DNA from: Melampsora larici-populina 98AG31
Lineage: Eukaryota > Basidiomycota > Pucciniomycetes > Pucciniales > Melampsoraceae
DNA: 64,000 bases
Assembly: GCF_000204055.1 (NCBI RefSeq)
Contig: NW_006768792.1
Location: forward strand, 467,736-531,735
Direction of reading: 5' to 3'
Shown: piece after piece, positions 34,535 through 45,467 of the stretch
Layout: each line of letters starts with the position of its first letter
Numbering within the stretch: position 1 is the first letter of the stretch
Notes under the pieces: model-generated
Told to the model about the DNA's origin: nothing
Seen by the model: only the letters and a program-made list of their open reading frames with translations
Databases searched by the model: none
Translations under genes and position numbers: made by a program

Positions 34535-36353
34535 ATGAAAGTCTCTCAAAAAGAACTGGCGAGTGTGACAACTATCTTAACCGAAAATTCGAATACTCCA
34601 GGAAAACGTAAAAGGACAGCCACAGACACCAATGTAAATCAAATCTTACTTCAGACAAGTACAGTGCTTCTATGGAGCGCGTCTACAAGATTCTAAAGAA
34701 AATGCTTTTAATAACACACCTTCTGCTTAACAGGGTTCCTCAAGTAAACGTAACAATGGGAAAGAATCATCTTATGCTTCCAATTTACAACAAATCAAAC
34801 TGGTTAAGATCGACACGGTGATCTTTGGAATGTATGAAATCAAACCTTGGTATTCATCACCTTATATCTTGGATGGTTCAGATCAACAACCTAGTACACC
34901 TCAAATCAATGGATCATATTCAACCGATCCGACTTCAATTTCTCAAAACCAGAAACAGCCCGCTTCTAATTTAAATGGTATGAAACGGCTCGGCAATGGT
35001 CGGTTCATCAAGAAGAAGAAACCTCCGAAATCAAAACTCAAGGACGCAGAACAGGCTGTCTCATTTCAATCAGTCGATATTAATCTTTCCAATACGCTAG
35101 ACCTCACAAATGACGAAGAGATGGTTGAAAAGAAACCCCCCAGCAATGCTCGACGACGGAACGAAAGACCTCGTTCAGCATCACTATCGTCTCTCTCTTC
35201 ATCGGTCGCATCAGAACCTGATACACAGCGCTCGATCAAACATTCCCCGTTTTCAACCATCTTACCTGATAGCCCAGTCCGTTCCCCACGAAATCCAAAG
35301 ACTCCTCAAACCACATCCAGAGTATCAACTCTTCCTCAGAATGGTATCGAACCTAATACATCCAATCCAATAAAACTGTTTGTTTGTGATGGATGCTTTC
35401 AATATCTTTTATCATGCGAATCCTATGTAAAACACAAAGTAAGTGTATTGAAAGTATAATTATGTGTACTCCGATAACTGATCCCCATGGTTTTATGAAA
35501 CTTGATCAATTCTCAGAAACTTTGTCAATATAAACATCCACCAGGCCGAAAAGTGTACCAAAGAGGTGCAAGAATCATATGGGAAGTCAACGGATCAGAA
35601 GCAAAACTATACTGTCAATGTCTTTGTCTGTTTGGCAAACTGTTTATCGATCATAAATATATATTTTTCGATGTTGAAGGATTTCATTTTTATATACTCA
35701 CAGAAGCTACTACACCTCTCTTTGATCACGTTTTAGGTTTCTTTTCAAAAGAGAAGATTAGTTATGATGGTTATAATTTAGCTTGCATTGTGACCTTTCC
35801 TCCTTATCAGAAAAAAGGTTATGGTACACTTTTGATCGAGTTTAGTTATGAATTAGATCGATATTTGGCAGAACAAGAAGATCGAGTAGTATTAGGTACA
35901 CCTGAAAGACCTTTATCTGAATTAGGTGCAAAGGGTTATTTAGCTTTTTGGACATCTGTTTTAGTACGATATTTTAGAAGTGTGTTCAAATCAGAAGGAT
36001 ATTATCAGAATTCAAGCAATTGCAATGGACACGGAATGACGAATGGACAAAATAGTCGATCAACTAGGGCACAGGCATCAGAAACTGAAACTTCCACAAA
36101 TACAGTCTCGATGAAGATGAATTTAGAAGAAATCTCACGCGCAACACAACTAAGACCTGATGATGCGGCCTTTGCATTATTCACTTCAGGGTTTACTCAA
36201 TTGAAATATTCAAGTAGTGATTCAGATTCTTCAGAGTTATTAGTTATCACACCAGATCTAGTGGAAGAAATTGCTAAACGGACTCGGACTAAACAAGCAG
36301 TTTTAGATCGACAATATGTTTTATTAGACTCTGATCAAGGACCTAATGAGTGA
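34535..36353 (+). CDS. MYST-family histone acetyltransferase
   Basis: Three exons (34535-34633, 34734-35438, 35517-36353), phase 0, 546 residues. FGMYEIKPWYSSPYIL opens the catalytic domain. A C2HC zinc finger follows (FVCDGCFQYLL, YVKHK|KLCQYKHPPG), then IWEVNGSEAKLYCQCLCLF, KLFIDHKYIFFDVEGFHFY, GFFSKEKISYDGYNLACI, the acetyl-CoA loop PPYQKKGYGTLLIEFSYEL and TPERPLSELG with the catalytic-region serine/glutamate. A 130-residue Ser/Pro-rich linker separates the first strand from the zinc finger, an unusual insertion. No chromodomain is visible, so it is not Esa1-like; a Sas2/Sas3 (Mst2) type is more likely, undecided. Role: nuclear acetylation of histone tails. Confidence 0.92.
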
Positions 36354-37422
36354 CCTGATGGATATATCAGCCTTTCATAATTCGGAATAATAAAGAGTCC
36401 TTTTTTCTTTTTTTGTCATTGCTTGATTGAGTATATTTTGTTGGTTTGATGATCTTTTTTCAGGTTTAAAGATTTGATGTACTAGTTGTATAATTGTACT
36501 TAAGTAATAAATTGAAGTTATTGAAGAGGTAGTAGCATTTTGTGTCGATATCAAATTGAAAGAGTGGGATGTTATTAGTTTTTCTGCTGATGGTTTATTC
36601 ATTAATTTTATATCCTGAAGTTTGATTGGAAGTAATAGCCTTAATTCTTGAAAAAAAATTGAACGTCAGCACTACCCTAAACGTTCTTCGTCAAGGCGCT
36701 CTGCGGATGAATGCTTGGTGTCATCGAGGATAATCGATTGAGTCACATCACTTACATATGTATAACGTGTTGATGAAAGACTCGTTCTTGTTGTGGATCG
36801 ATTGATGTGATCTTTGAATGGCTCGTGGAAGGATTGAGGTGAATATCTTAGCAGTCCTATTGAGAAAAAGCAAAAGATTTGGAGGGACTTTGCCAAAAAG
36901 CTGGCAAGGAGCAAAGATGAGGGTAGATGACTCTACCTCCATCTTCCTATGTAGGATGCCTGTGGCCACATCCTCTCCATCGAGTCAAATAAATCTTGGT
37001 TAATGGAGGTTGGAGAGGTCTTGGATACCATCAGGGCGGTAATCAAGGCTGCCTTCATCCGCATCTCTGTCCTGTTGACCGAATATCGAATTAATTTACC
37101 TTCCTGATCCTCTTTTTGATTTGGGTTTGGATGAATTCAACTGAAGCCTTGAATTTTCTTCCAGAACTACTTGACTGCCAACTGGCGATCATATACGGCT
37201 AAAGGATCATATATATCGAGCCTATCAGCGAAAGTAAGTTGATTGTCTTGAGCAACACTCCCAGCTTTACCGAGTCTCATATCATTCAGGCATTGTTTTG
37301 ATCTCACAGGCGCTTCGTTTGTAGGCGAGACGTTCTTGCTGTCAACTTCATCATCAGTCAAATTTATTTCCAAAGCCTCCTCGATTCAGCTCCAAACGAA
37401 GCCCTTGAGAGCCACTCCGAGT
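36354..37422. other. intergenic / possible 5' leader of the next gene
   Basis: No recognisable protein. The frame of the downstream gene stays open upstream to about 37336 without an ATG, so a further 5' exon in this stretch is possible. Confidence 0.4.
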
Positions 37423-38445
37423 ATGATTACAACCAACATCAATGGTGATGTATCATGTCGGATTCCTTGCGATACAGTATCACATACGACCTCCTCTTCT
37501 GGTCTGCCTATCACAGTCGAATCACTGGCTGCATCCGGCAAGAAGAACCTTTCTCCTGACAATTGGAATCCGAATGCACATGAATCGACATTATCGGTAT
37601 CATCGAGTTCTTCTGACGAATGCGAGTCACGAAATCTATCAGACTGTGGAATTCCTCTGGACGATTCTAAGTCGGAGCTCTGTCCCATATTGGAATTTGA
37701 ATCACTCAGAAACATCAAGGAAGGTTTTCAAAGCAAACAGAATCAAGCTTTGGATGATACGACTAGAAACTCTCGAATAACTTTGGTTGAAAACAAACGA
37801 TTCCTGTCTAATGGACATCATCCGCTCCGACAAAGCAACCATTCACGTATAGCTCGGTCAAACACAAGTGATGTTGTGACGCGACATCATTTGAAGCAAC
37901 ACACTTTGTTTATACAGCTGAGAGACAGGTCTCCCCAAACTGCATCTATAGAGGGGTCTCCAGGTCCTTCTCGAAGTCCAATAGTAAAATCTCCGCATAA
38001 ACAAAGTACAACGCAAAGATCTAGCCAAAGTAGAACGATTTCATCCGATCAAAGTAAACCTCAAACTCATATCTCACGTGATGTAGCCATCGAATTGATG
38101 TCACAATTCTTAGATGAATTTGGTCACCTTTATACAGATTCAGAGGCATGTACACTCTTAAAGAAATGTGGAGATTGGACTTTATTATTTGAAGTCTCTA
38201 CTTTAAAATCACAAGAGTTTTTAGGAATGGAAGTCTCCGAAGGCGAAGATTTGAAAGATCAGAAGCAGTATCTAGAGGAGGTAATGGCTATGATCTGGGA
38301 TGAAGAGGAGGATAAGGTATTATTGATACCGGAAAAAGAACTGACGAGTCAAGATAGGGTACAGCTCCGAGTGATTGAGAAACGGAAAGGACTTCAAGCC
38401 ATTGCTAATCGGAAAGTTTTCCTTGATGTATTGAAGAAAAAATGA
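37423..38445 (+). CDS. unknown protein, disordered N-terminus with helical C-terminal domain
   Basis: From the ATG at 37423 the frame encodes 340 residues; it is open 29 codons further upstream without an ATG, so a spliced 5' extension is possible. The first ~230 residues are Ser/Asn/Gln-rich and look disordered (SSSSSDECESR, PSRSPIVKSPHKQ). The last ~110 residues form a compact-looking acidic domain (AIELMSQFLDEFGHLY, TLLKKCGDWTLLFEVS, EEVMAMIWDEEEDKVLL) rich in predicted helix. I do not recognise a family. It sits immediately downstream of the MYST gene on the same strand, but with over 1 kb spacing, so shared transcription is unlikely. Confidence 0.6.
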   Translation: MITTNINGDVSCRIPCDTVSHTTSSSGLPITVESLAASGKKNLSPDNWNPNAHESTLSVSSSSSDECESRNLSDCGIPLDDSKSELCPILEFESLRNIKEGFQSKQNQALDDTTRNSRITLVENKRFLSNGHHPLRQSNHSRIARSNTSDVVTRHHLKQHTLFIQLRDRSPQTASIEGSPGPSRSPIVKSPHKQSTTQRSSQSRTISSDQSKPQTHISRDVAIELMSQFLDEFGHLYTDSEACTLLKKCGDWTLLFEVSTLKSQEFLGMEVSEGEDLKDQKQYLEEVMAMIWDEEEDKVLLIPEKELTSQDRVQLRVIEKRKGLQAIANRKVFLDVLKKK

Positions 38446-40682
38446 AACCGATCATTTATCTCGCACTCTCAGTAATCACTTTACATGCCATAGCGAAGGT
38501 ACATAGTTACTCAACACTGGATGATTCTCAATGCTTGATGGGGTTCAAGTCTCCTCAAAGATGTTTATGATGATGGGATGACATACAAAGAATCATATAT
38601 AATAGATCAAATACGGGTGCGTTGGACTAATTGAAGTTTACAAAAGTGGAACCATGCGACGAGAAACAATGCAGCCAATCAAAGCCGCTGAAAAATAAAC
38701 TCTATGATTAACTAAAGTTGCGCAGTTCAAACATTATATTTTTGATTTTGGAATCAAGTTTGGAATGCTGTACTTTTTGTTGTTTGAAAACTCATGGCCA
38801 AAGAGATCAGGAAACAGTTGTGCGCAAGTAGCAATCAATATCCCAGGTGTACCAAGTGTTGATGAGGGAGACGAAGTGATAAGATAAATAGGATTCTTCT
38901 TTTGTCAACAATAGATTTGCTGGGTCATAAAGTTGACAAGGTTGTGAGGGATAGCTGAATTTGATGGGCTTCTAAACTCCCTTGCCAAAAAATATACTTG
39001 TCAACGGATATCATTATTTCAATGCTTGTGTTAGCTTAACAAAGCCCTCTCTGCGCGGCCGCGTCCGCGCCCTCGCACAGGGGCTTATGACTAATTGTGA
39101 AATTCTGGCGTGAACACTCCAAGATTCAAGTGTCATTATGCAATTTTCGCACTTTGGCGCTTCGTATGAGCGGTCAAGTCTTTGAAAGAACGCACGGGTT
39201 CCTTAGTAAGATAGTGAAGAACACGAGCGTGATGCAAAAGGAGCGGTCCCTGATGGTACGAAATGACAAAAAGTAAGAATGAAGTTACGTCCTAATCAAC
39301 ACACCACTAAGTAGAACGAACCTTTGGAAGAACGTGAGGGTTTTTTAGTAACATAGTGAAGAACACGAGCCAGGGCGTGATGAAAAAGGAGCAGTACATA
39401 CCTACAGCCCTTCTTGAAAAGGTTGCTTTTTTGAATTTTTTGGGGGGCGGTTGAGGGCCGTTAGGGTTGAAATTTACCAGTATTGCCCATGACGAATCAA
39501 TACCAGGCTCCAGCCATCAATAATACCACGTCCACCTGCCTAGTCAATACACCCGCCAACAAATCCACCAATGATATTCGGGTTTTCTGATCAATATATC
39601 GTTGAAAAGTAAGTTCGCTACCCTCTAGAATTCAATTCGTGATCTGACGATGTTTCATAAACTGATTGTATGAAAACTCACTTCGATGGATGGAAAAAAC
39701 TTTGATCAACTCATTCCAAGATCTCAACTGGTAACTCAAGACTTATCATTAATGCTGCAAGAGCTTATGACTTAATCATATATCAATAGGGATCAATGTT
39801 TCAGATATACCAAGCAACAAGAAATCAATAAGATTTTGTTTTGTGACCAATAGAGTGGGACTCCATTATCATTCATATTGGATTATGTGGAAAGGAATTG
39901 TATATACGTTGTGTAGTACGAGCACATCAGACTTTCTGAGGATGACTTTGATGAAAAAGTATGATGAAGGCAAACATAGCCAAGCAAAATTAATCAAAGC
40001 AGATTCCACAATGGAATAAGGCACCACATTTGCAGCTTCTTCGTCAAAAGCAATGTTATAGACTTTTTACTCGGGTTAGATATGTATGACTATGTAGCAT
40101 TTTTTTGATAAATCATCATGACCGAGATCAGGAATCAATCATGTAAAATTAGGAAGCTATTTTCGAGATATATCAAGTAATGATGAGGGATCTAAAGAGA
40201 ACTCAACAAAAGTCTTGTTTTGTGACCCACAGATTTGATGGAACATATGGGAAGATTTTGGGAGATATATCACACTGCTGGGGATTCTAAATTCCCCTGG
40301 AAAAAAATATGTTTGTCAACAGAAAGAGGTTTTTGAATCTCTGTACGACACAGTGGACAATGGGCTACCGTCCATCTAGCTCGCAGAAATCCCTAAAGGT
40401 TGAAGCAAATAATCAGATATACATGGATGTAGTAAACCATAGAGGAATTCTGGGAATTTATGACACTTACCCTCATACAAGATTGATGATATATATGTTT
40501 CGAACAGTCCAGCTTGACCACACGCTGGCCAAGAAGAAACTCATGACGACATATTGTACACAATTCCTCTCCTGCCCTGTGAATATGTGAACTGTCAACT
40601 CCATCTTTTGAAAATTTAATAAGGAAATTTGCATTGATCAGTATTCATATCTCAAGTGATGCCGAATGGATCATCCATGCAT
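38446..40682. other. intergenic with transposon-like fragments
   Basis: No supported gene. Includes the direct repeat pair at 39181/39323, a GC-rich end CTCTCTGCGCGGCCGCGTCC near 39.05 kb that matches a shorter copy near 1.24 kb, and two related segments ending CTTGTCAACGG / TTGTCAACAG near 39.0 and 40.3 kb. Confidence 0.45.
39181..39396. repeat. direct repeat pair of ~70 bp
   Basis: The segments 39181-39248 and 39323-39396 share GAAGAACACGAGC, TTAGTAA-ATAGTGAAGAACA and GTGATG-AAAAGGAGC in the same order and orientation, about 142 bp apart. A local duplication or part of an element terminus. Confidence 0.7.
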
Positions 40683-42406
40683 CTAGATCTGTAGAGAATC
40701 AGTCTTGAGCTCAGCTCTTGCAAGATGATTTTTGAAAATAAACTGAAGATCTTGATCACGGATACCAATACTGATGAAGGGATCCAGAATAACAATTGAA
40801 AGGCTTGGTGTCCTACCTGAACAATTACGGCTCTGTTTTAGATAGGCCTTGGCACCTTTGATATGCGGGCTTGCCATGTTTAGTATCTTGAGGACAAAGC
40901 GCTGATATTTCTTATAAGTTGATGAGTCTATTCTCTGTGGTATGTACTGCTGAAGGTCAAACTCGCGATCCTCTTGATCTGCTTGTTCAAGCTCTCTCTC
41001 TAAAGTTGTTTGTTCAATTGTTGATACCTCTCCAATGTGATGTGCATGTCCTGTCTCCAACTCCATATCTTGTAATTGTCCTTGCATTCCTCTGAGTCTC
41101 GTCACTCTTTTCTCTGCTATCGTTTGAAGATGTTTTTCCAATTTGACCTCTGCTTGTGTATGCGCTTCAAAAGACAAGAAAATGTACTTGTAGTGCTCCA
41201 AGGTGGGTAGGGGAGTTCCAAGGAAGGGAAGAAGAAGGTTTGTAATGTACGGATCGACTCTATTGAGTGACAAGTATAGGCTGATCTCCCTCCTTGTCTT
41301 CATCCACTTATACATCTCATCGTAGAGTTCTTTGGTGGCATTGTTGGTTGCTATTCGAGCTTTAAGTGTTTTTCTGCTGATATCGCTGTTTTGAAAAGAA
41401 TGAGTCATTAACTCATAGGTAGTTTGCTTATCTTCCTCCGACACATCATTTTCTATCATGTGTCGAATGCAGTTGTCAGTCAGTGAAACTATCTCCAGCT
41501 CTCCGAGTGGGCAGCTTGCCAGAAGCAAATCATCGTGTAACTTCATCAATGTTTTACTTGGTTGTGATGCGCCTGTTTGTCTATACCTCATCTGAATTCT
41601 CTCCAAAAGCTCAACTCTTTGAAAGGCTTCAAATAGCACTATTCAAATGAATGTCATTGTCTATATCTGAACTTGCAAACCGCTGAAAGCCTTATGATCG
41701 ACTCACTTGGATCCATTCTGTTCATTCCCTTTTTTCTTATTTTATGCGCTTCAGATGCCAGATCAAATCCTAGTTTGACAAATAAAGATTTGCAAGCATT
41801 TCAGAGCTGTGAAGGACATTTCCGCTCGTTCGGCTAAAAGACGAACATACCTTTTGTTAAAGACAGTTCTAATCCAGCACGCGATACTGCACCACTTCGG
41901 ATGTTAGTCCTCAAAAAGTCTAGCTTTCTTGATGGTACATATTCCAGTAGAACTTGAAGGATATATAGACAGTACATTCTCTTGGTAATTTCCAAAGCCG
42001 GGTCACTCAGTACCTCAGAGACCCTCACAGCAAACAATTTGTGCGATCTCAATGGCGCTTGTGAAAGCAGATTACTCAGAGTGTATGAGAAGCCAACGAG
42101 ATTCATACAATCCACGTTCGATTTGAACCATATTTGGGCCTGTGCACGTGCAACTTTTTGTACCTTCAATTTGTTCGGATCATTGTTATCTCCAGGGGTC
42201 TTCACGATGGGACCCTTCAAGATGAGGGTGTCAGTCCACTTGGTCTCTTGTGAAAAGTGAAAATCCGGGTCGATCGGTTTGAGTATTGTGAGGGCTGCGA
42301 TCCTCGGGCCGAGAAATTCTTCTTCATGCGCGATGACTGCATATTGACTATACGCTCCTGAGGTTAGCATAAATGCCAAAAACAAAAAGGATAATATGTG
42401 GTTCAT
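40683..42406 (-). CDS. large secreted protein, lineage-specific family (intact copy)
   Basis: Three exons (42406-41851, 41769-41707, 41638-40683) join to 524 residues. A clear signal peptide (MNHILSFLFLAFMLTSGAYS, cleavage near SQ) begins the protein; no later membrane segment is seen. The middle contains a helix-rich region (MLFEAFQRVELLERIQMRY, KELYDEMYKWMKTRREI, NRVDPYITNLLLPFLGTP) and a coiled-coil-like charged stretch (TLERELEQADQEDREFD). No known catalytic motif. A decayed paralogue lies 11 kb away, so this is a multicopy family. Secretion suggests a host-interface or wall role in a plant pathogen, which is inference. Confidence 0.78.
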
Positions 42407-42796
42407 CTGGAGAAGTCAAATAAGTAAACTGGTGTGAGTAGTGGAAAGCTCGGCTCAGGAGGCACTTAAAACCTTGCAATAAAAAAAGCAATATGTGATC
42501 GTGATTTAACTTTTGGGCAGGCTTTTAAAATCATACTGCAAGACGCGTCGCAACCACTAACTTACACGTAGAACAATGAGGGTTGTATTAACCGGTCGAT
42601 CACGGGAAGCTTGAACACTCAGGATTGACCACGCTGCTGCTTGATTGTCAAACACCGTGTCATGACATCTCATACAGATAATTCGACAAGCTCAACAATG
42701 TGTCGCTGTGAGCTCAGTTTCATAAGCGACTGTTTTATATGTGATTGCTATGAGCATCAGCGAAGTAGACTACACAGTTTGTGACACAGGCGAGTA
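42407..42796. other. upstream region of the secreted-protein gene
   Basis: A TTAAAA-type AT-rich stretch near 42470-42530 could be promoter. Nothing else is recognised. An inverted-repeat element starts at 42797. Confidence 0.35.
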
Positions 42797-43801
42797 GTCG
42801 AGAGAGGGACTTATACCTTATACCACGACTTTGGTTTATGAGACGGGAAACATTGGCTGGGGACGTTGTGAACGCTCCATATCTACCTATCCTGCAAATG
42901 AACATCCTTGGGACCAAAGAAAACAGCTGTGCGCCTGCTTAATCTACACACATGCGTGTAGCCTACCTTTAATTTTATTGAAAATTAAAGAGCAATGCAA
43001 TTGTGAAGTTTGCAAAAAACACCAAAATCAGGCAGAAAACTGACCAACAAAAGCTCACACCAAACGCGCTGAAATGTTACACAAAAACCAGTTCTTCAAG
43101 TCTGTTTTTGAGGGCGTTACTGGGGGCAAGGGAGGTATTTGAAAAGACATGTGTGTGTAGGATGATCAGGCGCAGAGAACTTTTCTTGGGTCCAGAGGAT
43201 AGTTATCTGCAGACTACAGAGATATGGAGGATTGAAAACATCCCCAGCCAAACTTTTCCGGCTCATATGCCAAAGTTGTGCTATAAGGTACAGTCATTCT
43301 CAGAAATGTTGGAAAAATGCAAAATCTTGAGCTGAGCTCGGGGTCCGTGCGCTGAGCAGTGACACGCAGATACAAACACTGACAAAAACTTTGATTTTGA
43401 CAGGTATCTCAAGATGAAAATTCAATTACTTTCCATCATACCTCGATGATCAGAGCTGTGAATCCTTTATATCTCTCTGAAACCTCAAACTTTGAAGATG
43501 TTTCATTTGTGGAGGGGAGCACATTCCTCGGGAAAAAAATGTACATTATGCGCCGGAGTCAGGCGCACAACTTTTTATTTTGGACCATATCTGAATCCTC
43601 AGTGTGGAAAACAGTAGAAGCGTTCAAAGGACGCTCCCTGCAAAATCCAAAACCCTGAGGTTATGGATCGTGCAAGTTTGGTGTAAGTCCCTTGCTCAAC
43701 GCGTCGCAAGGATGCGCGAGCGTGGGACTTTGTTAAGTTTACTCCAAATGTTGGATTTTTCCAACATTTCTGAGAATGACTGTATAAGTCCCTCTCTTGA
43801 C
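42797..43801. mobile_element. 1.0 kb inverted-repeat element flanked by TA
   Basis: Termini GTCGAGAGAGGGACTTATAC and GTATAAGTCCCTCTCTTGAC are near-perfect inverted copies, with TA immediately outside both (42795-42796 and 43802-43803), as for Tc1/mariner-type insertions. Internally, TACAGTCATTCTCAGAAATG near 43290 is inverted at the right end, suggesting a nested or rearranged copy. No transposase is encoded. Single related ends (GTCGAGGGAGGGACTTA at 56172; CCGAGAGGGACTTAG at 45278) show the family is dispersed. Confidence 0.72.
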
Positions 43802-43819
43802 TACACCACGGGAGGGTCT

Positions 43820-43887
43820 GGACCGCCTTCGGTCCGGCAGGAACGGCCGTTGCAAGGCCGCCCATCCCTGCAGAGGGATGGGCGGCC
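43820..43887. repeat. two adjacent GC-rich hairpins
   Basis: GGACCG-CCTT-CGGTCC at 43820-43835 is followed by a perfect 14-bp-arm hairpin with a 4-nt loop at 43856-43887 (arms GGCCGCCCATCCCT / AGGGATGGGCGGCC). Strikingly GC-rich in AT-rich surroundings and immediately right of the inverted-repeat element. Confidence 0.85.
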
Positions 43888-45300
43888 TGTGGGTAGACCT
43901 AGGCTATTCCGTTTGCCGGCGGCCTATTGCTACGGCGGTTGGACAGCCACAAAGCGGCAATGAGGTCGTATGAAGACGACCCGCAGGCGGTCCATCAGTG
44001 AATTCGGGGGCGCGCAAAAAAGCCGCCCCTGGTAGCTGCACACTATTCAAGGTGCGGCTACAAGGGACGGCGTAGAATATGAGATGCGCCCTCAGACGTT
44101 GTATATTTTTGCTATCATCCTTACTCTCACCAGCAGGCCAACTCAGTAGTTTATAAGTCCACACTTGATCATTACCCTGTTCAATCATTTACATTTCATT
44201 TCTGTTACAAACACTACAAAAGCCAATTAAAAATAGCTAATACATTGATTTCTTTATGTAACAATTGATCTCAAAGAAAAACACTACCTCATTCGCATCA
44301 TGACTTCATCGCTTAGACAGTAGATTATATACTCAACTAACAAGACATGAATGATTAATAGAGACAAGAATCAACTTCAGTAAAATCAAATCAGACAAAA
44401 TAAGAGAGCTTACTTACATGAGAATTCATTCCATGTTTCGCATCCGGGTAGTTTAGTCATACCAAATTGCTAACAAACCCTAAAAACGAATATAAGATTG
44501 AAACTGTATGATTGTTAAGCATACAATGCGTGGAAAAAAACAATATGATCGGTGAAGATCTTCAAAAATCGATCAATAGACTAAAACAATCAAAGTAGCA
44601 AGATCATCAATATCAAATTCAGAAGATTAAATGCAAAGAAACAAGACAAAAACTTACTTGACATGAGAACAAGGTAAAACAGCCAGGAATCTCGGAGGTA
44701 AAGGAGACCAGTGTCGCGGTGAAGATAATTGACGTTAAAATGGAGGTGATGTAGCGACTAAACAATGCAAGCTGTTGTGAGAATGATTGAAATCAACACT
44801 GAAGTGCTGTTGTAGGATGTTGGCGAGAGGTTGTTGAAAATAGAGACGGACATGGTATCGAAGTCGGATGACGTTGATCGGAGGTGTTGGAACTGAAGTC
44901 GTTGATTGTCAATTGGCAAGGGAAATGTAAGGTCAAACAAAGAGATTTGGAAAGGAAAATGATGATTGGAGGAAGGTCGAGTCACCGGTATCATCAAACT
45001 TGACCTAACCCAGTGAGTTCGACACGGTGGGAGACAGGTGTCATTGGTTGAAGACTGGTCTTCCGGCGATCTTCAACGGGTCATTGAGCAGGTCTGCGAT
45101 GACTATGGTCCGAGGGTGGCCAAATGGCCGCACAGAATGGCCCGCACAATTCATGGTCTACAGGTCGCCAGTGGACGGCCAATGTCCACGCCCGTGGGCC
45201 AAAATCCGACCCGGCCGATCTCAGGCCGCGGTCGACCGAATTTGGGCACAGAACCCTCCCATGGTGTACCCGTTTGTCCGAGAGGGACTTAGTTAAGTTA
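43888..45300. other. intergenic, GC-rich islands and donor-like sites
   Basis: No supported gene. The stretch 44410-44770 has minus-strand GTAAGT donors followed by short AT-rich units, like the tract at 12.5-14.5 kb. 45010-45290 is GC-rich (GGCCGCGGTCGACC and similar) without a supported frame, then a single transposon end CCGAGAGGGACTTAG. Confidence 0.4.
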
Positions 45301-45467
45301 GAAACAAGATATGATTTTCCCGTGGGAAGACTGATTACATTTAATGCAGTTTCTGATCCAAAACACAGAGATAACACAGAAATATTGCCAAAATAATGCA
45401 ATTTGGCTCCTCAACTGTGTTAAATACAATGGGTTTTCCCACAGGGACATCACCTCTTGTTTCCTGT
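45301..45467. mobile_element. ~170 bp MITE, copy 2
   Basis: Same order of motifs as copy 1 at 24751: GAAACAAG, TTTTCCCG-GGGAAGAC-GATTACA, AGTTTCTGA, AACACAGA-ATAACAC, CCAAAATAAT, TTTGGCTC, AATACAATGGGTTTTCCC and CTTGTTTCCTGTG. The left terminus has lost its first bases (no CACAGG), so this copy is older or truncated. Confidence 0.78.

Noticed and set aside
45010..45296. GC-rich overlapping frames as a coding exon
   Set aside because: Several frames are open simultaneously simply because of GC content; no motif or splice support.
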